Shown one piece after another: positions 9,861 to 19,476 of a DNA stretch of 64,000 nt. The stretch covers positions 1 through 64,000 of the forward strand of contig CABZRN010000004.1 in the NCBI GenBank assembly GCA_902528175.1. Reading direction: 5' to 3'. Below the pieces are notes generated by a model. The model was not told the DNA's origin, did no database searches, and worked only from the letters and a program-made list of their open reading frames with translations. The translations under genes and the position numbers were made by a program. Within the stretch, counting starts at the first letter, position 1. Each line of letters starts with the position of its first letter. The DNA is from an uncultured Pelagibacteraceae bacterium. Lineage in GTDB: Bacteria; Pseudomonadota; Alphaproteobacteria; Pelagibacterales; Pelagibacteraceae.

Positions 9861-11015
9861 TTAAGTATATCTAAATCTTAAATTATTTCTATTTAAGTCG
9901 CTAATCTTAGTACATCCCATTAATTTCATATCTCTTTCTAATTCAGCTTTGTATTGCCCCAATGCTCTCTCTACCCCTGCCTGTCCAGCTGCAGCTAAAG
10001 CATAGAGATACAATCTTCCACCAGCGCAAGCCTTTGCGCCTAGAGATAAAGCTTTGAGCATATGTGTTCCTCTCTGAAACCCACCTTCACAAATAACATC
10101 AATTTTGTCTCCTACAGCATCAACAATTTCTGCTAGTTGGTCAAAAGGTGACCTTGATCCATCAAGCTGTCTACCTCCATGATTAGAAACCATTATTCCA
10201 GTGCATCCAATATCAACTGCTTTTTTTGCATCTTCAACACTCATAATTCCTTTAAGGGCGAAATGACCCCCCCACTTAGAACATAACTTTTCAGCATCAT
10301 TCCAATTCATTGATTGATCCAACATTGTAGAAAAATAATTACCAATTGAAGAGTTGGTGCTCGTACCTTCTTTTACAAAATCTTGTAAATGCGGTAATTC
10401 AAATTTTCCTTTTGTAAGATAATTAATCCCCCACATCGGTTTAGTCGCAAAACTAAATAAACTTGATAGAGTAAGCTTAGGTGGTGATGTAAAACCTGTT
10501 CTTAAATCTCTTTCACGATTTCCACCTGTTATAGTATCAACAGTTAAAGCCATTACATCAAAATTAGCTGCTTTTGCTCTTTCCAAACAAGAGTCATTTA
10601 ATCCTCTGTCTTTGTGAAAATAGAATTGAAACATTTTTGGTGTGTCAATTAAAGAAGATATTTCCTCTACACTTACAGTAGCTAAAGCTGAAACACCAAA
10701 CATTGTATTAAATTTTTTAGCTGCTTTTCCTACTGCTCTTTCCCCATCATAATGAAACAATCTTTGTAAAGCAGTTGGGGAACAGTAAAAAGGTAAATCA
10801 ATTTTTTTCCCAAAAATTGTTGTAGATAAATCTACACTTTCAACACCTCTCAATACATTGGGTACAAGATCTACCTCATTAAATGCAGTTGTATTTCGAT
10901 TATATGTGACTTCATCATCCGCAGCACCATCAATGTAATGAAAAATTGGTGACGGCAATTTTTTTTTGGCTAAAATTCTAAAGTCACTAAAATTATGGCA
11001 ATTTTTCAAATTCAT
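9861..11015 (-). CDS. FMN-dependent alpha-hydroxy acid oxidase/dehydrogenase (paralog 2)
   Basis: FHYIDGAADDE, MFQFYFHKD, MVSNHGGRQLDGSRSPF; colinear with the adjacent paralog. Confidence 0.9.
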   Translation of the reverse strand: MNLKNCHNFSDFRILAKKKLPSPIFHYIDGAADDEVTYNRNTTAFNEVDLVPNVLRGVESVDLSTTIFGKKIDLPFYCSPTALQRLFHYDGERAVGKAAKKFNTMFGVSALATVSVEEISSLIDTPKMFQFYFHKDRGLNDSCLERAKAANFDVMALTVDTITGGNRERDLRTGFTSPPKLTLSSLFSFATKPMWGINYLTKGKFELPHLQDFVKEGTSTNSSIGNYFSTMLDQSMNWNDAEKLCSKWGGHFALKGIMSVEDAKKAVDIGCTGIMVSNHGGRQLDGSRSPFDQLAEIVDAVGDKIDVICEGGFQRGTHMLKALSLGAKACAGGRLYLYALAAAGQAGVERALGQYKAELERDMKLMGCTKISDLNRNNLRFRYT

Positions 11016-11024
11016 TATATTAAT

Positions 11025-11543
11025 TTAGAAGCTTTTAAAGAAATTAAACATATAACTATTTGCCCCAGGATTTTTTTCTCCTAAACTAGCATTAGATATA
11101 TGATTATATGAAAATCCAAATTCTGTACTCGGTGATAAATCAAGGGATAATTGAAGCTCGCTTTTAAATTCTACCAAATGGCCAAGATCTTTTCCATCTC
11201 CCTCATGATATAAACCTGGTGTAAAACTCGGTGTTAAATTTAATCTTCCAATATTATACTCAGCTTGAATTCCTGTATAAAGATATGAGGCTGAGTCAGC
11301 AGTTAACATAAAACCGGTAACAGGTTTAATTGTGCCAATTAAACTATCTCTGAAAAGATTATCATTTAAGTGTTGAATTCCAACAATCTGAGATTTTTTT
11401 CCATCGTCACTGAAATCAAACATTCCGGTATAAATATTATATTTATGACCAGTATCCATTTTTTGTTGTTCTTCAGCGTATAACTTTCCAGTAGTTATAA
11501 AAGTGCAAAAGATTAGTAATAAAATTTTAAAAAAATTTTTCAT
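11025..11543 (-). CDS. Outer-membrane beta-barrel, PagL-like lipid A 3-O-deacylase / acyloxyacyl hydrolase family
   Basis: Signal peptide and C-terminal FGFSYNHISNASLGEKNPGANSYMFNFFKSF resembling the PagL HxSNA...NPG motif, C-terminal F. Confidence 0.7.
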   Translation of the reverse strand: MKNFFKILLLIFCTFITTGKLYAEEQQKMDTGHKYNIYTGMFDFSDDGKKSQIVGIQHLNDNLFRDSLIGTIKPVTGFMLTADSASYLYTGIQAEYNIGRLNLTPSFTPGLYHEGDGKDLGHLVEFKSELQLSLDLSPSTEFGFSYNHISNASLGEKNPGANSYMFNFFKSF

Positions 11544-11955
11544 ATTTTTTACTCTTATATATTCTTAAATATATTATTGCACCACCTAATAAAAAAAACA
11601 ATATTGGTATAAACCACAATAAAAAGGTTTTTTTTGAATATCCAGGATCATAAACAATCCATTGACCATATTTTTTGACTAACATATTATAAATTTGGTC
11701 TTCTGAGTGACCACTGTCTATTTGATCTTTAATATAGATTCTCATACTTAATGCAAATTCAGAATTAGAATCGTATATAGACTGACCTTGACAAATCAGA
11801 CATCTTAAATTTTTTGCTATGTCATTTTCAAGTTTAGAATAAGGTTCTGTCTCGGAATAACAGTTTCCGAAAAAGTTAAAAAATAAAAATAAAAAGACCA
11901 TAAATCTTTTTTTAACCATTAATAATCTCCCTAATCTGTTTAACATCATCGTCAT
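11527..11955 (-). CDS. ccmH: Cytochrome c-type biogenesis protein CcmH (true start probably internal, MVKKRFM)
   Basis: LRCLICQGQSIYDSNSEFALSMR, haem-handling LRCxxC motif. Confidence 0.92.
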   Translation of the reverse strand: MTMMLNRLGRLLMVKKRFMVFLFLFFNFFGNCYSETEPYSKLENDIAKNLRCLICQGQSIYDSNSEFALSMRIYIKDQIDSGHSEDQIYNMLVKKYGQWIVYDPGYSKKTFLLWFIPILFFLLGGAIIYLRIYKSKKYEKFF

Positions 11956-12469
11956 TTATTGGTCCTATAATCTTTATTAAAATTTTTCTATTTTTGTTAA
12001 CCAGGAAAGTTTCTGGAACACCATAAGCACCTAGATTTATTGACTCTGTTCCATCTTTATCTACTAAATTATATTTAAATGGGTTTCCATAATCATTTAA
12101 AAATTTTATAGAATTTTTTTTTCTATCTTTATAATTTACACCAATAATTTGCAGTGAACTTATACTGCTTAAACTCTTAAGAAGATCATTTTCCTCTCTA
12201 CATGGTACACACCACGAAGCCCAAACGTTAACTAAGGAAAATTCCTTATTATCAATAACCTCACTTAATCGTATTTTATCAGATGAATATAATTCAGGTA
12301 AACTAAAATCTATTAGGTAACTTGTTTTCTTATTTTTAAAATCAGGAGAATATGTTTTATCCTTAATCAAAGCTTTATTAAAAACTAAAAAGGAAAAAAC
12401 AAAAAAAACTAATATTAAAAAACTATAAGTAATTTTTTTTTTTACTAAAAACCGCAAATGTACCTCCAA
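11912..12469 (-). CDS. ccmG: Thiol:disulfide interchange protein CcmG/DsbE
   Basis: LVNVWASWCVPCREE thioredoxin-like CxxC; position between ccmF and ccmH. Confidence 0.9.
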   Translation of the reverse strand: MEVHLRFLVKKKITYSFLILVFFVFSFLVFNKALIKDKTYSPDFKNKKTSYLIDFSLPELYSSDKIRLSEVIDNKEFSLVNVWASWCVPCREENDLLKSLSSISSLQIIGVNYKDRKKNSIKFLNDYGNPFKYNLVDKDGTESINLGAYGVPETFLVNKNRKILIKIIGPINDDDVKQIREIING

Positions 12470-14306
12470 AAATTATTATTAATGTAGATATCCAGATCCA
12501 GATCATGAATGGTTTATTCTGATATCTAACATTAAATAGTTGCTCATCCTTTATTAGATTTATTGTTATAAATCTATCTTTGAATAAAGTTGTTTTAATC
12601 GCTGCTTCACTTGTTGCAATAACTGGCTGGTTATAAACTCTGATCTCTGGATATAGTTTAATTATTTTATTATTTTGATTTTTTACCTCAAAAGTGCCAA
12701 CTATTGAAGAATAGTTTTTTTTTTCATTAGTTTTAACCTCTTCAAAAGTTATTTTTTCGTTTTTTGAGACAAAACTTTCTCCTACCTTAATATTCTTAAT
12801 AATTTCTGTAGAGCTAATACTATTAAATAATATTGATAACATTAACATAGCAAAACCCAAATGTGATAAGTTTTGGGCATGATTAGTATTATTCTTTAAA
12901 AAGTTAGTAATCGTTTTAATAGTTAAAAAGAATAATGAAAAAATTAAGATTATAATTAAAAAATCTTTTTGAGATAAAAAATATATAGTTATGATTGTTG
13001 CAGCTGAGGTAAATAAAAAATGGTAAATATGACTAATTTTAAACTTTAAGTTTGTTTTAATCCAACTCATACTTGGTCCGACAGCCATAAACAAAAAAAA
13101 TGGAATTAGGAAAGGTATTAAAAGTTTAGTATAAAATGGGGGTCCAACTGAAATTTTTTCTGATGTAATTACATCTAAAAATATTGGATATACAGTTCCT
13201 ATTAAAACTACGCTTAAAAAATAAATCATAAACCAGTTATTAACTAAGACTGAGGTTTCTTTACTTAGAAAAAAAATTTCTTTTTTATTTTCTAAATTTT
13301 TGTTTTCAAAGACTAAAAAAATTACAAAAGATATGAGAATTAAAACAAACAAAAAAATTAGGATATAAATTCCTCTAGATGGATCATTCGCAAAAGTGTG
13401 AACTGAGTTGAGAATTCCAGATCTAACTAAAAATGTTCCAGTAACACTTAACATAAAGGTCACTATACTTAATATAATTGACCAATTTTTAAAAATGTCT
13501 CTTTTTTCAAGAGTTGAAATACAATGTAAAAGGGCAGTTAAACTCAACCATGGCATCAAAGAAATATTTTCAACTGGATCCCAAAACCAAAAACCTCCCC
13601 ATCCTAATTCATAATACGCCCAGATCGAACCTAAAAGGATACCCCCTGTTAAAAATGTCCAAGATATTAAAACCCATTTTTTTAAATTTTTTGCCCAAAG
13701 GTTATTTACATACCCAGTTACCATTGCGGCTAAAGCAGAGGCAAATATTATTGATGTACCAACATATCCAACATATAAAATTGGTGGATGTATTGCTAGC
13801 GCAGGATCTTGAAGTATTGGATTTAATCCAAGTCCTTCGGATGGTACAGGAAAAAGAATATCAAATGGGTTAGAAGTTTTTAGAACAAATATAAAAAAAC
13901 CAATAACAATTATTTGATGAAATATTACGGTATAAAGTCTAAAATTTTTTGGCTCATCTTTAGAGCTGAAGAAAAAAAATAATATAAAACTTGTCAGCAC
14001 TAATAACCATAGTAATAAGCTTCCTTCATGATTGCCCCATAAACCTGTTATTTTATAAAATAAAGGTTTTGTTGAATGAGAATTATTATAAACAGTTTCA
14101 TTACTAAAATCGGATATTATAAAAGTGTATAACAAAATAAAAAAACCTATCACAACAAAAAAAAATTGAAGGGTTAGAAACTTATAAATTTTTTTTTCTA
14201 AATTTAATAAATTTTTTTTAATATTAAGAACTGTACATAAGAAAACAGCAAAAGAAAATATAAGTCCTAGTAATAAAGAGAGAAAACCTGCATTAGATAA
14301 TATCAT
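12423..14306 (-). CDS. ccmF: Haem lyase CcmF
   Basis: [22 protein letters not shown]-type motif; [14 protein letters not shown]; multi-TM. Confidence 0.95.
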   Translation of the reverse strand: MILSNAGFLSLLLGLIFSFAVFLCTVLNIKKNLLNLEKKIYKFLTLQFFFVVIGFFILLYTFIISDFSNETVYNNSHSTKPLFYKITGLWGNHEGSLLLWLLVLTSFILFFFFSSKDEPKNFRLYTVIFHQIIVIGFFIFVLKTSNPFDILFPVPSEGLGLNPILQDPALAIHPPILYVGYVGTSIIFASALAAMVTGYVNNLWAKNLKKWVLISWTFLTGGILLGSIWAYYELGWGGFWFWDPVENISLMPWLSLTALLHCISTLEKRDIFKNWSIILSIVTFMLSVTGTFLVRSGILNSVHTFANDPSRGIYILIFLFVLILISFVIFLVFENKNLENKKEIFFLSKETSVLVNNWFMIYFLSVVLIGTVYPIFLDVITSEKISVGPPFYTKLLIPFLIPFFLFMAVGPSMSWIKTNLKFKISHIYHFLFTSAATIITIYFLSQKDFLIIILIFSLFFLTIKTITNFLKNNTNHAQNLSHLGFAMLMLSILFNSISSTEIIKNIKVGESFVSKNEKITFEEVKTNEKKNYSSIVGTFEVKNQNNKIIKLYPEIRVYNQPVIATSEAAIKTTLFKDRFITINLIKDEQLFNVRYQNKPFMIWIWISTLIIIFGGTFAVFSKKKNYL

Positions 14307-14722
14307 TTTTGTTCCAGACTTTCTTTAACCTCAGGGGGCATATAATTTTCATCATGTTTTGCTAAAATTTTATCAGCAATAAATAAGTTTTTATCTTCTA
14401 AAAATCCCTCTGCTACTACTCCCTTTTCTTCTTGAAATAAATTTGGTACAGTTCCTGCATAAATAACATTAATTTCACTTTTAAAATCCGTGATTACAAA
14501 TAAAATTTTTTCATTATCTAGTGTTATAGAATTTTTTTTAACCATCCCTCCTACTCTAATTTTTTTAATTATATTCTCCGAGGATTGCTTGATTTCAGTT
14601 GGTGATTTAAAATATACAACATCATCCTCTAATAGTTTTAGAATAATATAAATACTTAAAATAATTGTGGTTAGAACAGATATTATAAATATAATTCTTA
14701 ATCTAACTTTTTTACCATACAT
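14303..14722 (-). CDS. ccmE: Cytochrome c maturation protein CcmE
   Basis: RVGGMV...[21 protein letters not shown]...[13 protein letters not shown] haem-binding HxxxY motif. Confidence 0.95.
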   Translation of the reverse strand: MYGKKVRLRIIFIISVLTTIILSIYIILKLLEDDVVYFKSPTEIKQSSENIIKKIRVGGMVKKNSITLDNEKILFVITDFKSEINVIYAGTVPNLFQEEKGVVAEGFLEDKNLFIADKILAKHDENYMPPEVKESLEQK

Positions 14723-14731
14723 TAATCTAAA

Positions 14732-14962
14732 TTAGATTTTGTGAGCAACTGATCTTACAAATGTTCTATTTGTTGATTGTTTGTGAGCTAAAATAACTTG
14801 GTCTGAATTTAAGGATTCATACTTTCTTGCAAATTTAGCTTTTTCTTTAATAAATTGCTTACATGTTACTATATATAAAATCAGGAAATTGAATAGTGTG
14901 AACGCGAATGCTGACCAAACATAAAGTCCGTATCCATTCATAATAAATAAATCTAAATTCAT
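14732..14962 (-). CDS. ccmD: Haem exporter protein CcmD
   Basis: Short single-TM ORF (GYGLYVWSAFAFTLFNFLILY) between ccmC and ccmE. Confidence 0.8.
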   Translation of the reverse strand: MNLDLFIMNGYGLYVWSAFAFTLFNFLILYIVTCKQFIKEKAKFARKYESLNSDQVILAHKQSTNRTFVRSVAHKI

Positions 14963-15702
14963 ATTCTGTTTAAACCTTTATTCTTAACTTTTATCAACTC
15001 TACATTATATTTCATCAAAAAAATTAACACAGAAAATAGTGCAAATGCCGCAGTCATCAAAAATAAAGGTATTAACATAGATGAATGTATTGTGCTTTCT
15101 GATAAAACATTTATCGATGAAGGTTGATGTAAAGTTGCCCACCAATCTACAGAATATTTGATAATTGGAACGTTAATCGCACCTATAATTGAAATATATG
15201 ATGAGATTTTAACTGCTTTGTTCTTTTCAAAAAGTTTCCACGATAATAAGTATAAAAAATAAAATAAAAATAATACCAACATAGAAGTTATTCTAGGATC
15301 CCAAGCCCACCAAGTACCCCATGTTGGCTTGCCCCAAATTGAGCCTGTAACCAAGGCTATTAAGTTAAAAATAAATCCTGATGGAGCTAAACTTTTTGAT
15401 ATTAGTACAAAGTTTTTATTTTTAAAAATTATAACTCCAAGAGATAAAAAAGCTATCATAGAAAAAATCCCAAGGGAAATCCAAGCTGACGGAACATGCA
15501 CATACATAATTCGTACAGAGTCACTTTGTAGATAATCTTGAGGAGACAATATTAACGCCTCAAATAGACCTACTGACAGAAAAATTATAAATAATATAAA
15601 TATTAAATTTCTAAATTTAGATGAAATTAATATTTTTTTAGTTTTCTCGGTAATTATAGATAACATTTTTTTATTTATATAACGTGAAAATAAACTGATC
15701 AA
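14959..15702 (-). CDS. ccmC: Haem exporter protein CcmC (ORF track starts at TTG 15702; ATG at 15666 is an alternative start)
   Basis: MYVHVPSAWISLG...WGTWWAWDPRITSMLVLFLFY WWD motif. Confidence 0.93.
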   Translation of the reverse strand: MISLFSRYINKKMLSIITEKTKKILISSKFRNLIFILFIIFLSVGLFEALILSPQDYLQSDSVRIMYVHVPSAWISLGIFSMIAFLSLGVIIFKNKNFVLISKSLAPSGFIFNLIALVTGSIWGKPTWGTWWAWDPRITSMLVLFLFYFLYLLSWKLFEKNKAVKISSYISIIGAINVPIIKYSVDWWATLHQPSSINVLSESTIHSSMLIPLFLMTAAFALFSVLIFLMKYNVELIKVKNKGLNRI

Positions 15703-15754
15703 GAATGTTGAGGGAGATAATTGAAGGGAAACGTTAACACCCTTGATCAGTTTA
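15691..15754 (-). other. Imperfect 19-bp inverted repeat / hairpin in the ccm operon leader
   Basis: Arms 15691-15709 (taaactgatcaagaatgtt) and 15736-15754 (aacacccttgatcagttta), 26-nt loop; only mismatches become two G-U pairs in minus-strand RNA. Confidence 0.75.
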
Positions 15755-15814
15755 ATTACTTATAGAATAATCATTTGTCTAAGTTTTGAGAGAAATGTGT
15801 TGAAAAAATGACTA

Positions 15815-16135
15815 TTAATTTGAGGGCTTAAAGTAAGTTGAGCCTTTTTTTCCTGAGAAGATCTCATTGATTAAAGGATGTTTAATTGGCTCACCTGATT
15901 CGTCTTTAATGAGGTTCTGTTCTGATACATAGGCCTCATAAGTAATATCATCATTTTCAGCAAGTAAATGGTAAAAAGGTTGATCTTTTCTAGGTCTTAC
16001 ATTTTTTGGTATAGACTCGTACCATTCCTCAGAATTATTAAATTCAAAATCGACGTCATAAATAACGCCTCTGAAATCAAAATGTTTATGTTTGACAACG
16101 TCGCCTATTGAGAATTTCGCTTTTTGAATAGTCAC
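15815..16135 (-). CDS. hspQ: HspQ / hemimethylated-DNA-binding (YccV-like) protein
   Basis: FSIGDVVKHKHFDFRGVIYDVDFEF...PFYHLLAEND...AYVSEQNL. Confidence 0.9.
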   Translation of the reverse strand: MTIQKAKFSIGDVVKHKHFDFRGVIYDVDFEFNNSEEWYESIPKNVRPRKDQPFYHLLAENDDITYEAYVSEQNLIKDESGEPIKHPLINEIFSGKKGSTYFKPSN

Positions 16136-16206
16136 TATTTAAATATGTGTATTCTTAAAAAAAAATCAATAAAAAAAATATTAAATTTGTACATATCTGG
16201 TAAGAT

Positions 16207-16764
16207 GTGCCTGTGAATAAGTCTTTAATAAAATTCATTACTGATTTCGGGCCCTTAGTAATATTTTTTAGTTTTTATTATAATAGTGGAAAAAATCTGC
16301 AAGTAGCTATACCACCTTTGATTATTGCGACAATAATCTCTGTGTTTATAGTTTGGATATTAGAAAAAAAGATACCTTTTGTCCCTCTTTTAGGTGGTAC
16401 GTTAATAACATTTTTTGGTGGTCTCACAATTTATTTCAAAAACCCCATCTTTATATATATGAAGCCTACAATAATAAATATAATATTTGCTCTTGCTCTG
16501 TACTTTGGAAAATATTTTACTAAAGAACCTATTTTAAAAAAAATTTTAGGTAAAACCATGCCGTTAAACGATGAGGGATGGGAAAAACTTAATAGTAGGT
16601 GGATGTTTTTTTTCATTTTTTTAGCAATATTAAATGAGGTTGTCTGGAGAACACAATCAGAAGAATTTTGGGTAAACTTTAAAGTATGGGGCATGTTACC
16701 AATTACAATAACATTTACAGCATTTCAAATACCTTTAATAAATAAATATAAATTAAATGAATAA
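16207..16764 (+). CDS. yciB: YciB/IspZ inner-membrane septation protein A (GTG start)
   Basis: FITDFGPLVIFFSFYY...; LNEVVWRTQSEEFWVNFKVWG. Confidence 0.9.
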   Translation: MPVNKSLIKFITDFGPLVIFFSFYYNSGKNLQVAIPPLIIATIISVFIVWILEKKIPFVPLLGGTLITFFGGLTIYFKNPIFIYMKPTIINIIFALALYFGKYFTKEPILKKILGKTMPLNDEGWEKLNSRWMFFFIFLAILNEVVWRTQSEEFWVNFKVWGMLPITITFTAFQIPLINKYKLNE

Positions 16765-17095
16765 AGATTTAAAACTTGTAATCAATAATTCTTTCAAAAA
16801 AAAAGAAAATAAACTTTTTTTTGAAAAAAAAGAGTTAAAAAATATTTTGGATTTATACGCTAAAATGGTTTCTAAGGGATCTTGGAAAGATTATGGTCTT
16901 CACATTTCCTCTAAGAGAGTAAGTTTTAGCGTGTTTAAGAATGCTGCTGAAAATGCTGTTTACAATATTAGCAAAAACTTCAGGCCTTCTAATAAAAATC
17001 TTAAATATTTAATTACAGATAATAGAAACCGAATAATAAAAAATTCTGATAACCTGGAAAAATTATTAAAAGATATAGATTGGAAAAAAATTTAG
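16757..17095 (+). CDS. DUF2794-like protein
   Basis: ELKNILDLYAKMVSKGSWKDYGLHISSKRVSFSVFKNAAENAVYNI, similar to alphaproteobacterial DUF2794. Confidence 0.75.
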   Translation: MNKDLKLVINNSFKKKENKLFFEKKELKNILDLYAKMVSKGSWKDYGLHISSKRVSFSVFKNAAENAVYNISKNFRPSNKNLKYLITDNRNRIIKNSDNLEKLLKDIDWKKI

Positions 17096-17096
17096 T

Positions 17097-17852
17097 TTAT
17101 CTTCTTTGACCAAAAAGTCTTAATAACATTATAAACAGATTAATGAAATCAAGATAGAGCGTTAAAGCTCCCATTATTGCTTTTTTGCCAGAAATTTCAA
17201 TTGTATCACTTGCCGAATACATATTCTTAATTTTCTGAGTGTCATAAGCGGTCAAACCTACAAATATTAAAACACCTAATATTGATACAACAAAATACAT
17301 CATCGCAGATTTTAAAAATATATTAACTAACGAAGCGATAATTATTCCAATTAGACCCATCATTAAAAAAGAACCTAATTTTGTTAAATCCCTTTTAGTT
17401 GTATATCCGTAAATACTCATTGCACCAAATGTTGCTGAGGTGATGAAAAATACTCTTGCAACACTTACTCCAGTATAAACTAAAAGTATCCAAGACAAAG
17501 ATAGTCCCATTAATGAAGCAAATATCCAAAATACGGTTTGTGCCTTAGCTGAACTCATTTTGTTAATTCCAAAGCTCATATAAAAAACAATACCTAATGG
17601 AGCTAACATAATTAACCATTTCAAACCTGAATTAAATATAGCATTTCCAAAACTTGTAAGACCTGTGATCATACCAGCACTGTCTGTAACTACAGACATC
17701 TTAAATGATAAAAGTGAGATTATGCCAGTCAAAAGAACTCCAGTTGCCATGTAGTTATAGACCTTCAACATGTAAGATCTTAAACCTGCGTTCCAAACTA
17801 CGTTTTTTTTGACACTTGTTGCTTCAAATATGTTTTGTCTGTTAAAATCCAT
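17097..17852 (-). CDS. Bax inhibitor-1/YccA family membrane protein
   Basis: 7-TM; LTAYDTQKIKNMY, ALTLYLDFINLFIMLLRLFGQRR C-terminus. Confidence 0.93.
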   Translation of the reverse strand: MDFNRQNIFEATSVKKNVVWNAGLRSYMLKVYNYMATGVLLTGIISLLSFKMSVVTDSAGMITGLTSFGNAIFNSGLKWLIMLAPLGIVFYMSFGINKMSSAKAQTVFWIFASLMGLSLSWILLVYTGVSVARVFFITSATFGAMSIYGYTTKRDLTKLGSFLMMGLIGIIIASLVNIFLKSAMMYFVVSILGVLIFVGLTAYDTQKIKNMYSASDTIEISGKKAIMGALTLYLDFINLFIMLLRLFGQRR

Positions 17853-17920
17853 TGTTATAATATAATTATTTTAAACTTATATTCAATGGTCAAAACTGGC
17901 TGGGATTATAAGAAAAATTT

Positions 17921-18958
17921 ATGAATTTTAAAAAACTAGGTAATACAGATATAGATGTTAGTACAATTTGTCTCGGTACTATGACATGGGGGGAGCAAAA
18001 TTCGGAAAAAGATGCATTCGAACAGATGGATTACGCTTTTGAAAAGAGTGTAAATTTTTGGGACACTGCTGAAATATACGCGATACCGCCTAAAGAAAGT
18101 ACCTACGGGAAAACAGAGGAAATAATCGGTAATTGGTTTACAAAAACAAAAAAAAGAAACAAGGTAGTGCTTGCAACTAAAGTATCTGGTCCTGGACCAG
18201 GTTGGATTAGAGGTGGTGGAAACCAATATGACGAAAAAAATTTAAATGAAGCTGTTGATAATAGTCTTAAAAGACTAAAAACTGATTATATCGACTTATA
18301 TCAATTACATTGGCCTGAAAGAAAAACAAATTTTTTTGGAAGACTAGGTTATGAACATAAAGATGATAATAACTGGAATAAATTTGAAGATATTCTCAAC
18401 GCTTTAGATAAAATAATTAAAACTGGTAAAATTAGATATATAGGCCTTTCAAATGAAACAGCTTGGGGATTGTCAAAATTTTTGGAAATTTCAAAGTTAA
18501 ATAAACTTCCTCGAATGATGTCTGTTCAAAATCCTTATAGTCTATTGAATAGATCTTATGAAGTAGGATTAGCAGAAATTTCAGTAAGGGAAAGAAGTGG
18601 TCTTTTAGCTTATTCACCCCTTGCGTTTGGTTATTTAACTGGAAAATATAGAAATGGAGAATTGCCAAAAAATTCTAGGATGCATTTGTTTGGAGACAAG
18701 TTTTCAAGGTATAAAACTGAAAATGGCCAATTAGCCATTGAAAAATACTTTCATATTTCAAAAAAGTACAATTTGGATTTATCTCAAATGAGTTTAAAAT
18801 TCTGCGAACTTCAGCCGTTCATAACAAGTGTAATAATCGGCGCAACAACAATGGAGCAGTTGAAAACTGATATAGAAAGTGTAAATATAAATCTTAACAA
18901 CGAGATAATTGATGAAATTAATGAAGTACAAAAACTGCATCCAAATCCATGTCCATAA
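17921..18958 (+). CDS. Aldo/keto reductase (Tas-like)
   Basis: LGTMTWG, NFWDTAEIYAIPP, YIDLYQLHWPER, SVIIGATTMEQL. Confidence 0.92.
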   Translation: MNFKKLGNTDIDVSTICLGTMTWGEQNSEKDAFEQMDYAFEKSVNFWDTAEIYAIPPKESTYGKTEEIIGNWFTKTKKRNKVVLATKVSGPGPGWIRGGGNQYDEKNLNEAVDNSLKRLKTDYIDLYQLHWPERKTNFFGRLGYEHKDDNNWNKFEDILNALDKIIKTGKIRYIGLSNETAWGLSKFLEISKLNKLPRMMSVQNPYSLLNRSYEVGLAEISVRERSGLLAYSPLAFGYLTGKYRNGELPKNSRMHLFGDKFSRYKTENGQLAIEKYFHISKKYNLDLSQMSLKFCELQPFITSVIIGATTMEQLKTDIESVNINLNNEIIDEINEVQKLHPNPCP

Positions 18959-19455
18959 TTAAAAAAACAATTTTTATATTAATTCTTATTCTTAGTTTTA
19001 CTTCATTGAATGCACAAGAAATAAAAAAAATTGGTAAATTTAAGGATTGGGAAACAATAGTTGTGACAGATGAAACTTCAAAATTATGTTTTGCTCAGTC
19101 CAAGCCAGTTTTGCAGTCCCCGAAAAATAATGTAAGAGAAGCAAGACTTTTTATAAGTTTTAGACCTTCTGAAAAAATTTCTGACGAGGTAAGTATTACT
19201 TCAGGGTACGAGTACAATGTGCAAAATGCAATACTAGCTAAATCAGGAAAAAATAAAATCAAGTTCGATATATCCAAAGATAATTTTGCTTGGATTACTA
19301 ACAATAAAATTGAAAAAAAAATGATAAGTGTAATGAAAAAAGGATCACGAATTATGATCACAGGTTACAACAAATCTGGTTCTCAAACAATTGATCACTA
19401 CTCTCTAATGGGTTTTACAAAAGCATACAATAGCGCAAAAAAAAATTGTAGCTAA
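18949..19455 (+). CDS. Invasion-associated locus B (IalB)-like secreted protein
   Basis: Signal peptide, FKDWETIVVTDETSKLCFAQSKP ... IalB-like layout. Confidence 0.7.
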   Translation: MSIIKKTIFILILILSFTSLNAQEIKKIGKFKDWETIVVTDETSKLCFAQSKPVLQSPKNNVREARLFISFRPSEKISDEVSITSGYEYNVQNAILAKSGKNKIKFDISKDNFAWITNNKIEKKMISVMKKGSRIMITGYNKSGSQTIDHYSLMGFTKAYNSAKKNCS

Positions 19456-19476
19456 TGAATACCAAATAACAACCTA

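Noticed and set aside
13408-13873. Plus-strand ORFs within ccmF
   Set aside because: Antisense to the conserved ccmF coding region; no recognisable motif.
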